Positions 35,574 through 42,891 of a stretch of DNA of 64,000 nt are shown one piece after another. Numbering within the stretch: the first letter of the stretch is position 1; every line of letters starts with the position of its first letter. Below the pieces are notes generated by a model that had not been told where the DNA came from, did not search any database, and worked only from the letters and a program-made list of their open reading frames with translations. A program made the position numbers and the translations under genes. Source of the DNA: JADLHS01 sp036274115 (GTDB lineage Bacteria > Verrucomicrobiota > Verrucomicrobiia > Limisphaerales > JADLHS01); the NCBI GenBank assembly GCA_036274115.1, contig DASUGI010000107.1, positions 15,094 to 79,093 of the forward strand, read 5' to 3'.

Positions 35574-38500
35574 ATGGCCAGCGCGTTTGAATTCATTCTG
35601 AATGGCCGGTCAGTTCGCGTCGCGGACGTTTCACCGAATACCACGCTGCTGGAGTATCTGCGCGCCCATGGCCTGACCGGTTCGAAGGAAGGCTGTGCGG
35701 AAGGCGATTGCGGCGCGTGCTCGGTCGCGATGATTGAGCGTGATTCCAATGGCAAACCGACCTGGCGTGCGGTGAACAGTTGCCTCATGCCGGTTTGCCT
35801 CGTTGCCGGGCGCGAATTGGTCACCGTGGAGGGCATCGGCAATTACGCACTCCACGCTCAGCACTCGGCGCTTGATAGGCTGCATCCCGTCCAGCGCAAA
35901 ATGGTCGAGCACTTTGGCTCGCAGTGCGGTTATTGCACGCCCGGTTTCGTTTGCTCCCTTTTCGAAGGCTACTATCGCGATGATTTAAGCACGCAGGACG
36001 ATCTCGATGACCAACTCTCTGGCAATCTCTGCCGTTGCACGGGCTACCGTGCGATCCGCGAGGCGGCGATTGATGCGTTTTCCTGTCGGAGCAGCCGAGG
36101 TGATGAGGCTCAAACCAATGACGGAAACCGACCAGCGGCGTCTCGCGCCAACGGTCATCCGGACTCGTTTGTCGAGCGGCTCAAACAAACCCGGTCACCA
36201 CTCGGCTCTGCCGACTACCGCAGCAACGGAGAACAGTTCTTCCGTCCGACCTCCCTCGTTGAACTCCTGCAACTGCGCAACGGACATCCCGACGCGCGAC
36301 TCATTGCAGGCGCAACCGAACTTGGCCTGGACATCACCAAACGGTTTAAGAAGTTCCCTGTGCTCATTTCTTCTGAAGGTGTAGTCGAACTGAAGGAACT
36401 TAAGTCCACCGAAACCGAATGGCACATCGGCGCGGCGGTTACGTTGACGGACATTGAAGACGAGCTTGCAGCGGAGTATCCGGCGTTTGCGGATATGTTG
36501 CGGGTGTTTGGCTCACGGCAGATTCGCAATCGCGCAACGATGGGTGGTAACATCGTGACCGCTTCGCCGATTGGCGACAGTGCGCCCGTCCTGTTGGCCT
36601 TGGATGCCAAAGTGGCGCTGGCTTCAGAGTCAGGTGAACGCACGCTGCCAATCAGCGAGTTCTTTATCGCCTACCGCAAAACCGCGCTGCAACCCGGTGA
36701 AATCCTGAAAACCATCATCATCCCTCGTGGCTCATCAATGCCGGGCCTCACGCGCCAATGCCGTTGGTTCAAAGTTTCCAAGCGGCGCGAGATGGACATC
36801 AGCACAGTGGCCGCGTGCTTCACCGTGGACCTGGATGCCCAAGGAATCGTGCGCCACGTTCGACTGGCCTATGGCGGAGTCGCGGCCATGCCGTTGCGCG
36901 CCCGGAAAACGGAAACTGCGTTGCTGGGCAAAGTCTGGAATCAGGAAGCGGTTCAAAGCGCGCTGCCGATTCTGCGAGCGGAGTTTGCTCCCATCTCCGA
37001 TGTGCGCGGAACGGCGGAGTATCGCAGCGGATTGATCGCGAGTTTGCTGGAGAAGTTTTATGCGGAGTGTTCGTGGCGGCCGGCATCCCTGCCTGCCGTA
37101 GAGGACGGCATCTTGCCGCCCGGTGAACCCCTCGCATTGAATAGTGATGCAGGTGGTTCAACCGCTTCCTTGCAAACTGCAGCAAATTCCGCCGGGCTCG
37201 GAAGCCCGGCTCTACAGCAGGCTGGGAAGCCTGCTGCTACTCCCCACGAAAGCGCACACAAGCACGTCACCGGCGAGGCGATGTATGTGGACGACCAAAC
37301 GCTTGGAATGCTGGAGGTCTGGCCGGTTTGCTCGCCGCACGCACGTGCGAAAATTCTGAAGCGCGACGCCACGGCGGCCCGGCAAATGCCCGGGATCAGA
37401 ACAATCCTGTTTGCCGAAGACATCCCCGGCGCAAACGACGTCGGCACAAAGAAGGACGAACCTTTGCTGGCGTCGAACGAGGTGCTTTTTCACAGCCAGT
37501 TTGTCGCGCTGGTCGTGGGTGAAACACAGGAAACCTGCCGCGCGGCTGCGGAGAAGGTTGTCGTGGAATACGACCCACTGAAGCCAATCGTTACCCTTCG
37601 GGACGCAATCGCCGCAAAGAGTGTTCATAACGAGCCGAACTTCATTCGCCGCGGCAATTGCGACGAGACGCTATCGCAAGCACCGCTGTCGCTCGAAGGT
37701 GAGTTCGAATTACAAGGGCAGGAGCATTTTTATCTCGAAACGCATGCCGCCTGGGCCGAGCGCGGCGAGGATGGTTCAATATTCGTCGCTTCTTCAACTC
37801 AACATCCCTCCGAAGTGCAACAGGTCGTCGCACACCTGCTGCATTTGCCGGCGAACAAAGTGGTGGTGCAGGTGTCGCGCATGGGCGGTGGATTCGGTGG
37901 TAAAGAGACGCAAGCCGCGACGCCGGCCGGACTGGCCGCCCTGGCAGCCTATCATGTCGCCGGGAGCGCCGGCGTCTCGCCGGCGGGACGCCAGCGCTCC
38001 CGGGCCGTGCGCGTGCGATTCAATCGCGACCAGGACATGGCGTTCCTCGGGCATCGGCATCCATTTCTGGCGAAGTTCAAAGTGGGCTTTGATGAGAACG
38101 GCTTGTTGCAGGCGGCGCAGGTTCATCTCTGGTCCAATGGTGGCTGGGCGCAGGATCTGTCGCAAGCAGTGACGGATCGCGCATTGTTCCATCTCGACAA
38201 CGCTTACTACATTCCGGCAGTGGAATTCCGCGGACAGGTGGCAAAGACGAATCTTTCGTCGAACACGGCCTTTCGCGGATTCGGCGGACCGCAAGGGATG
38301 CTGGTGATTGAGGAAATTCTGGATCGCATAGCACGACGGCTTGGTTTGCCGCCGGAGGTGGTGCGCGAACGAAATCTGTATCGCGGCACGGGCGAGACGA
38401 ACACAACGCATTACGGCCAGCAGATTGAGGACAATCGAATCCAAACCATCTGGCAAGAGCTCAAAAAGTCAGCCGAGTTGGAGCAGCGTCGTGCGCAGAT

Positions 38501-39662
38501 CGCCGAATGGAATGCCGGACATCCGCACGTCAAACGCGGCATCGCCATCACTCCGGTGAAGTTCGGCATCAGCTTCACGGTCACGCATCTGAACCAGGCC
38601 GGTGCGTTCGTGTTGATTTATCAGGATGGCACGGTGCAGTTGAATCACGGTGGCACAGAGATGGGTCAGGGCCTGCACACAAACGTGGTGATGATTGCAG
38701 CCAGGGAATTGGGCGTGAAGCTGGAGAACATCCGTGTGATGCCGACGAGCACGGATAAAGTGCCGAACACATCGGCGACTGCAGCGAGCGCCGGCACGGA
38801 CCTGAACGGCATGGCGGTGAAGAATGCGTGTGAGACCTTGCGCACCAGGCTCGCGCCGGTAGCCCTTGAACTCGTAGCAGCCGAGGTCACGAGGCTCAGG
38901 GCGAACGCGGAAGGCGGAATGCGGAGCGCGGAGTTGAGTCAAAGCCTGCTCACGTCGGCTGCTACGGAAGTGATCTTCGACAATGGCTTTGTGTTCCATC
39001 GTGAGTTTCCTGAAGTGAAGATTCCCTTTGCGCAGGTGGCGCAGAAGGCTTACCTGGCCCGCGTCAGTCTTTCGGCGACGGGCTACTACGCAACACCCGG
39101 GATTCATTGGGAGCGCGCGGCGGGGCGCGGCAAACCGTTTCACTATTTCGCTTACGGTGCTGCCGTGACTGAGGTGGAAGTGGATGGATTCACCGGAATG
39201 CACCGGGTGTTGCGGGTGGATATTCTTCACGACGTGGGCGATTCAGTGAACGAAGGCGTGAATCGCGGTCAGATTGAAGGCGGGTTCGTGCAAGGCATGG
39301 GTTGGTTGACGACCGAGGAACTCAAATGGGATGACAAGGGCACGTTGCTCACGCACTCGCCGGATACCTACAAAATTCCGTCCATCGGCGATACGCCGAA
39401 GGTGTTCAACGTAACACTGCTCAAGAACGCGACGCAGACTGGCGTCATTCACGGCAGCAAGGCCGTGGGCGAACCCCCGTTGATGCTGGCGATTTCGGTG
39501 CGGGAAGCGCTGCGCGATGCGGTGGCCGCCTTCGGTTCGGGCCGGAGAGAAGTTCCGCTCGCATCGCCGGCAACCTGCGAGGCGCTTTGGATGGCAATTC
39601 AGAAGCAAAGCCAGACCAACGAGCAGGCGCTGCAAAAGGCCGAATTGGCCATGGCCAAATAA
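35574..39662 (+). CDS. Fused xanthine dehydrogenase (Fe-S, FAD and molybdenum domains)
   Basis: A 1362-residue single-chain molybdenum hydroxylase oxidising hypoxanthine and xanthine. The N-terminal [2Fe-2S] domain has GCAEGDCGACSV near residue 40; the second has CGYCTPGFVCSLFEG near 117 and NLCRCTGYRAIREA near 150. The FAD domain (about 200-510) has RNRATMGGNIVTASPIGDSA. The molybdopterin domain (about 560-1362) has SRMGGGFGGKETQA near 770, FRGFGGPQGM, GGTEMGQGLHT and the catalytic Glu in SKAVGEPPLM near 1300. Bacterial enzymes are often split in two chains, so the fusion is notable. Four repeat-derived inserts lie at residues about 170-180, 539-556, 795-811 and 1100-1132. Nearby xdhC and a purine permease support the role. 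Confidence 0.93.
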   Translation: MASAFEFILNGRSVRVADVSPNTTLLEYLRAHGLTGSKEGCAEGDCGACSVAMIERDSNGKPTWRAVNSCLMPVCLVAGRELVTVEGIGNYALHAQHSALDRLHPVQRKMVEHFGSQCGYCTPGFVCSLFEGYYRDDLSTQDDLDDQLSGNLCRCTGYRAIREAAIDAFSCRSSRGDEAQTNDGNRPAASRANGHPDSFVERLKQTRSPLGSADYRSNGEQFFRPTSLVELLQLRNGHPDARLIAGATELGLDITKRFKKFPVLISSEGVVELKELKSTETEWHIGAAVTLTDIEDELAAEYPAFADMLRVFGSRQIRNRATMGGNIVTASPIGDSAPVLLALDAKVALASESGERTLPISEFFIAYRKTALQPGEILKTIIIPRGSSMPGLTRQCRWFKVSKRREMDISTVAACFTVDLDAQGIVRHVRLAYGGVAAMPLRARKTETALLGKVWNQEAVQSALPILRAEFAPISDVRGTAEYRSGLIASLLEKFYAECSWRPASLPAVEDGILPPGEPLALNSDAGGSTASLQTAANSAGLGSPALQQAGKPAATPHESAHKHVTGEAMYVDDQTLGMLEVWPVCSPHARAKILKRDATAARQMPGIRTILFAEDIPGANDVGTKKDEPLLASNEVLFHSQFVALVVGETQETCRAAAEKVVVEYDPLKPIVTLRDAIAAKSVHNEPNFIRRGNCDETLSQAPLSLEGEFELQGQEHFYLETHAAWAERGEDGSIFVASSTQHPSEVQQVVAHLLHLPANKVVVQVSRMGGGFGGKETQAATPAGLAALAAYHVAGSAGVSPAGRQRSRAVRVRFNRDQDMAFLGHRHPFLAKFKVGFDENGLLQAAQVHLWSNGGWAQDLSQAVTDRALFHLDNAYYIPAVEFRGQVAKTNLSSNTAFRGFGGPQGMLVIEEILDRIARRLGLPPEVVRERNLYRGTGETNTTHYGQQIEDNRIQTIWQELKKSAELEQRRAQIAEWNAGHPHVKRGIAITPVKFGISFTVTHLNQAGAFVLIYQDGTVQLNHGGTEMGQGLHTNVVMIAARELGVKLENIRVMPTSTDKVPNTSATAASAGTDLNGMAVKNACETLRTRLAPVALELVAAEVTRLRANAEGGMRSAELSQSLLTSAATEVIFDNGFVFHREFPEVKIPFAQVAQKAYLARVSLSATGYYATPGIHWERAAGRGKPFHYFAYGAAVTEVEVDGFTGMHRVLRVDILHDVGDSVNEGVNRGQIEGGFVQGMGWLTTEELKWDDKGTLLTHSPDTYKIPSIGDTPKVFNVTLLKNATQTGVIHGSKAVGEPPLMLAISVREALRDAVAAFGSGRREVPLASPATCEALWMAIQKQSQTNEQALQKAELAMAK
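36085..36112 (+). repeat. Intragenic repeat, GCAGCCGAGGTxAxGAGGCTC type
   Basis: The sequence gtcggagcagccgaggtgat followed by gaggctca lies in the linker between the second iron-sulphur domain and the FAD domain of the xanthine dehydrogenase gene. It matches the left arm of the inverted pair at 38873-38967 at most positions. It is read in frame as part of a variable linker (RSSRGDEAQ). Confidence 0.65.
37191..37240 (+). repeat. Double palindrome inside the xanthine dehydrogenase gene
   Basis: Two adjacent palindromes: gccgggctcggaagcccggc (37191-37210) and cagcaggctgggaagcctgctg at 37217-37238, joined by tctaca. They encode AGLGSPALQQAGKPAA, a linker between the FAD and molybdenum domains. 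The element preserves the frame. Confidence 0.75.
37960..38003 (+). repeat. Palindrome inside the molybdenum domain coding region
   Basis: Imperfect inverted arms: ccgggagcgccggcgtc and gacgccagcgctcccgg around tcgccggcgg. It encodes GSAGVSPAGRQRSRA, inserted after AALAAYHVA in the molybdenum domain, where the family normally turns directly to a VRVRFNRDQDM strand. Frame is kept. Confidence 0.75.
38873..38967 (+). repeat. Inverted repeat pair with GCGGA core inside the xanthine dehydrogenase gene
   Basis: Left arm cgtagcagccgaggtcacga ending in ggctc (38873-38897) and right arm agcctgctcacgtcggctgc ending in tacgg (38943-38967) are imperfect reverse complements. Between them at 38914-38933 lies gcggaatgcggagcgcggag, the same unit seen in mqnC and the TatD-like gene. 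The whole adds about 30 residues (residues 1100-1131) in frame. Confidence 0.8.
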
Positions 39663-39710
39663 TTCTCCGGCACGGCGTGACGATTCAGCCAGTGAGTTGT
39701 CTTTTCCGTC

Positions 39711-40469
39711 ATGAAAACTCGCATTGTGCTCGTTGCGACAATTGTAGTTGGTTTCGTCACCGCCGGTCTGAACTTCGTCGTGGTTGCCAACAAGATTACC
39801 AAGCTTCAATCAGCGCTGGCCGAACAAAGTGTCGCGCGCGCGAAGGCAGAAAGCGCCCTGGCAACCGCCAGCGGAAATCTGGAACAAGCCAGCCGGGCAC
39901 TTCGGCAAACGACGGTTGCGCTGGAAGCTGCAAAAGAAGCCAACGACGCTTTAGCCGCCAGGGTTGAGGAACTGAAGGATCGGACTCAGACACTCACCGC
40001 GCAAGGTGAGTTGCTTCAGCAGAAGCTCAACGACACCCGCGCGAACCTGGCGGCCTACGAGAGCCTCATGACCATACAGCAGGCGGTGAACGCCGCCGGG
40101 CAGATCAAGAGCTTGCAGCAGGAACTCGCAACCATCACGAAGGACAAGCAGGAGCTGACAAGAATCGTCGCGCAACAAAAAGCCAGGCTGAATGTCATCG
40201 ATGGCAATGTCGTGTATTTGCCCGCCGACCTCGCCGGGACGGTGCTCGCCACCGATCCCAGGTGGCAGTTTGTCGTTCTTAACGCTGGAAAAGATCAAGG
40301 CGTGTTGGAACACGGGGAACTTCTGATCAGCCGCGAAGGCAGGCTGGTGGGCAAAGTGATCGTCCAGCGAGTTGATAAGAACAGCTCGATTGCGAATGTA
40401 ATGCGGGGATGGACACTCGCGGAAATCCTGGAAGGCGACGTCTTCATTCCGGCTCATCCGCGTTCCTGA
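39711..40469 (+). CDS. Secreted or anchored coiled-coil protein
   Basis: A 252-residue protein with an N-terminal membrane segment (IVLVATIVVGFVTAGLNFVV) and a long coiled coil (about residues 28-165) rich in Ala/Glu/Gln/Lys with heptad patterning. The C-terminal 75 residues (from GNVVYLPADLAGTVL) form a small beta domain with WQFVVLNAGKDQGVLEHGEL and EGRLVGKVIVQRVDKNSSI; this resembles the beta region of MreC-like proteins, which sense or scaffold the cell wall, but the match is distant. It lies 49 bases after the xanthine dehydrogenase stop. The role is unknown. Confidence 0.7.
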   Translation: MKTRIVLVATIVVGFVTAGLNFVVVANKITKLQSALAEQSVARAKAESALATASGNLEQASRALRQTTVALEAAKEANDALAARVEELKDRTQTLTAQGELLQQKLNDTRANLAAYESLMTIQQAVNAAGQIKSLQQELATITKDKQELTRIVAQQKARLNVIDGNVVYLPADLAGTVLATDPRWQFVVLNAGKDQGVLEHGELLISREGRLVGKVIVQRVDKNSSIANVMRGWTLAEILEGDVFIPAHPRS

Positions 40470-40575
40470 GCTGTACCGCTTTCGACCTTCGCTCTCCGAA
40501 TTCCGGCTTAAGCACTTCGTGGCTGGCATTCGCGGACGCATCAACTAGCATCGGGCATTCTCTACAGCCCGAATT

Positions 40576-41574
40576 ATGAAGCGATCACATCATCTGCTTG
40601 TTCTGCTTTTACTCAGTTGCTCATTCGCGGCATTGGCGGAGTCGGAACTGAATCTGGCCGCGATTGACCAGGCTTCGAGCAATGCGCCCGGCCTGTTTCT
40701 CAATCCGGCACAACGCGTCCAGACCGTTCGGAGTTTCCTGGCGCTGGCGCAGGTCAAAGGCGGCAGTGGCCGCGAGGAGATGATTCGGGACACCGTCAAG
40801 CGATTGCTGGTTTCGGCAGGCGCGATTGAGATTCGGCTCAAGAACGCGGATTCAAACGCCCCATTGAACCTCGTGATGCAATTGCCCGCTACCGGTGAAC
40901 TCACCAACGCGCCGGGTATGCTGTTGAACGCGCATCTGGACACGATTGCGCAGTCTACACCGGAAAACATCCTGTTCGATCCGGAGTCGGGCGATTTTTA
41001 TCACCGCTTTCAGACCGACGCGAACCGGAACTCGTCGTTCGGTGGCGATGATCGTTCGGGAGTTGCGGCGATTGTGGAAGCAATCCGGGTTCTCCAGACG
41101 AATTATTGGAGCCGCGGCGTCCCGCATCGAAAGATAGTTCTGCTTTTTACGGCCGATGAGGAGCGAGGCTGTGTCGGCGCGCGTTACATCAGCAAACACC
41201 AACCTGAGTTGTTTCAGAAACTGGATCTAAGTCTCTCCATGGACGGTCCGCTGGATTTCCGTCCCAACCCGCCCACCAACCGTGTGATTGCGGTTGTTGC
41301 CAATGCTGCTTTGACGAATGCGCCTTATCAACGTGTGATGGAACTGTTGCGGGGATTTTCACGCCGGACGCAAATTGCCTTCGAGCACACTGAATACGGA
41401 CTGGGCCGGGGCGATTTCGCCTACTTTCCCGAATCGGCCCGCGCGGGTCTGCATTTGCGCAGTCCGGTTCGCGGTTACCACACGAAGGAGCGAGTCAACG
41501 TGCGCGACCAGATCAACCACGTGGAACTCCTTTGTTATTTGATTCTTGGCCTGGATGGAACGTTGCCGCCCTGA
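40576..41574 (+). CDS. M20/M28-type zinc peptidase, exported
   Basis: A 332-residue protein with a signal peptide (LLVLLLLSCSFAALAES; the Cys at residue 16 could also suit a lipobox). The metallopeptidase fold is shown by MLLNAHLDTIAQST near residue 116 (metal His and Asp), SSFGGDDRSGVAAI near residue 152 (bridging Asp), LLFTADEERGCVGARYIS near residue 194 (catalytic Glu-Glu) and SLSMDGPLDF near residue 220 (metal Asp). The C-terminal RGYHTKERVNVRDQ carries the last His. This order fits peptidase T/M20-like exopeptidases. It probably trims peptides in the periplasm. Convergent with xdhC. Confidence 0.85.
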   Translation: MKRSHHLLVLLLLSCSFAALAESELNLAAIDQASSNAPGLFLNPAQRVQTVRSFLALAQVKGGSGREEMIRDTVKRLLVSAGAIEIRLKNADSNAPLNLVMQLPATGELTNAPGMLLNAHLDTIAQSTPENILFDPESGDFYHRFQTDANRNSSFGGDDRSGVAAIVEAIRVLQTNYWSRGVPHRKIVLLFTADEERGCVGARYISKHQPELFQKLDLSLSMDGPLDFRPNPPTNRVIAVVANAALTNAPYQRVMELLRGFSRRTQIAFEHTEYGLGRGDFAYFPESARAGLHLRSPVRGYHTKERVNVRDQINHVELLCYLILGLDGTLPP

Positions 41575-41595
41575 GCGGACATTCTCATTGCTCCG

Positions 41596-42579
41596 TTAAA
41601 CCAATTCAGCCTTCGCCGCGGTAGCGTTTTGTTCTCCAGCCAGTTCGGCCCGTTTGTCGATATATTGCGCCATGATGTCCACGGCGATTTCCATGACGCT
41701 TTGTGAACGGATGCGGATGCCCACCGGACAAGCCACGCGCGCGATTTCCTCTGCCGTAACGATTTTCCTTTTGATAAAGTGTTCGGAGATCGTTCGTGCC
41801 TTTCGCGTGCTGCCAATCATGCCCAGGAAAGCGAATGGACGGTGAATCCAGGTCTCCAATACGAGCGCGTCGTGTTTGTGGCCGCGCGTGACGATGAGGC
41901 CGAACGTCGGCACGTTCGGAAAGGGCGCGTTGGCAAGCTCGGACCAATCGCCAGTGCGAATAGTTACGCCTTGAGGAAAGAAATCGTGGTTGGCGAGTTC
42001 CGGGCGATCATCGAACACCGTCACGGCGAAGTCCAATTGTTGGGCGAGTGGCGCGACGGCTTGCGCGATGTGACCCGAGCCGGCAATCCACAACGCGCAA
42101 GGAGATGTGATGGTTTCGGTGTAGAGCCAGTCAGGGGAGTTGTTCGTTGATGGTTGATGGTTGATGGCCGCACTCGCCAGCGTGATGGCGAAGTCTTTCT
42201 TCACGCCCCAGGTTCTCGTGCCCTCGCGCTGAGCGAGTTGCTTCCAAAAGTGAGTTCCGGCATTCTGCGCATTCGGAAGTATCACGCCGAAAACCTTTCC
42301 GCCACAGATCAGGCCGTCGTCCCAACCGAAGTCGTGGTCGAGCACAAGTTCGAAGGCCTCAGGCTTGCCGGTCTTGAGTGAATTCAGGGCAAGACGTTGC
42401 GCTTCGGCCTCAAGACAACCGCCTCCAAGAGTGCCCTGGATTCGCCGGTCAGCATGGAAGATGGCTTTCGCGCCGAGCTTTTGCGGACTGGAGCCTTTCA
42501 CGCCAGTGATGATGCCCAGCGCGACTGATTCGCCACGTTGCGCCGCATCAGCCAGAGCCTGGAAGATCGAATCACCCAC
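41596..42579 (-). CDS. xdhC: XdhC-like molybdenum cofactor insertion protein
   Basis: A 327-residue protein of the XdhC/CoxI family, which binds and sulphurates the molybdenum cofactor and passes it to xanthine dehydrogenase. The N-terminal domain has GSSPQKLGAKAIFHAD and GTLGGGCLEAEAQRLAL near residue 52, and DDGLICGGKVFGVI near residue 88 (the conserved Cys region). The C-terminal Rossmann-type domain has WIAGSGHIAQAVAPLA near residue 165, LIVTRGHKHDALVL and FLGMIGSTRKAR. A repeat-encoded segment INHQPSTNNSPD (residues 137-146) sits between the domains. It is 2 kb from the dehydrogenase gene but on the opposite strand. Confidence 0.93.
   Translation of the reverse strand: MGDSIFQALADAAQRGESVALGIITGVKGSSPQKLGAKAIFHADRRIQGTLGGGCLEAEAQRLALNSLKTGKPEAFELVLDHDFGWDDGLICGGKVFGVILPNAQNAGTHFWKQLAQREGTRTWGVKKDFAITLASAAINHQPSTNNSPDWLYTETITSPCALWIAGSGHIAQAVAPLAQQLDFAVTVFDDRPELANHDFFPQGVTIRTGDWSELANAPFPNVPTFGLIVTRGHKHDALVLETWIHRPFAFLGMIGSTRKARTISEHFIKRKIVTAEEIARVACPVGIRIRSQSVMEIAVDIMAQYIDKRAELAGEQNATAAKAELV
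42146..42168 (-). repeat. Tandem repeat inside xdhC
   Basis: Three tandem gttgatg units on the plus strand (catcaac on the coding strand), encoding NHQPSTN in the linker between the two XdhC domains. The frame is kept because it lies in a loop. It resembles the tandem unit in mqnC (tcaac-type) at 32123-32150. Confidence 0.65.
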
Positions 42580-42630
42580 GCCGGAAACGTAGCGCGATCA
42601 ACCGGAAGGTCCAAGCACCAACCTCCGCCG

Positions 42631-42827
42631 GGGTGTGACAGAAAGTGAGAGTCACCAACGACGATATCGCTCCGTGCTAAACCGCCTCGCTACAGGAGCA
42701 CGGACAGCCATGTCCGCACTTTCACTTCCAATTTCAATGTTTCCCCTTCCTTTCGAATTTACGCGGACAAGGCTGTCCGCGCTCCGTGCCGCTTCGTTAC
42801 GCGACCCTCACTTTCAGTCACGCCCCC
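42631..42827. repeat. Large imperfect palindrome between xdhC and the purine permease
   Basis: A 197-base inverted repeat. The left arm carries gggtgtgacagaaagtgaga near 42631 and cggacagccatgtccg near 42701. The right arm carries the complement: gcggacaaggctgtccgc at 42763-42780 and ctcactttcagtcacg at 42808-42823. About 45 bases of spacer remain. The small palindromes at the inner ends may be a nested unit. It fills most of the 312-base gap and leaves little room for a normal promoter. Confidence 0.75.
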
Positions 42828-42891
42828 GATGCTGGGTTAGCTCTAAGTTCGGAGCTTGGATTTTGAGGCTTTCCGACTAAGCTCGCGTTCC

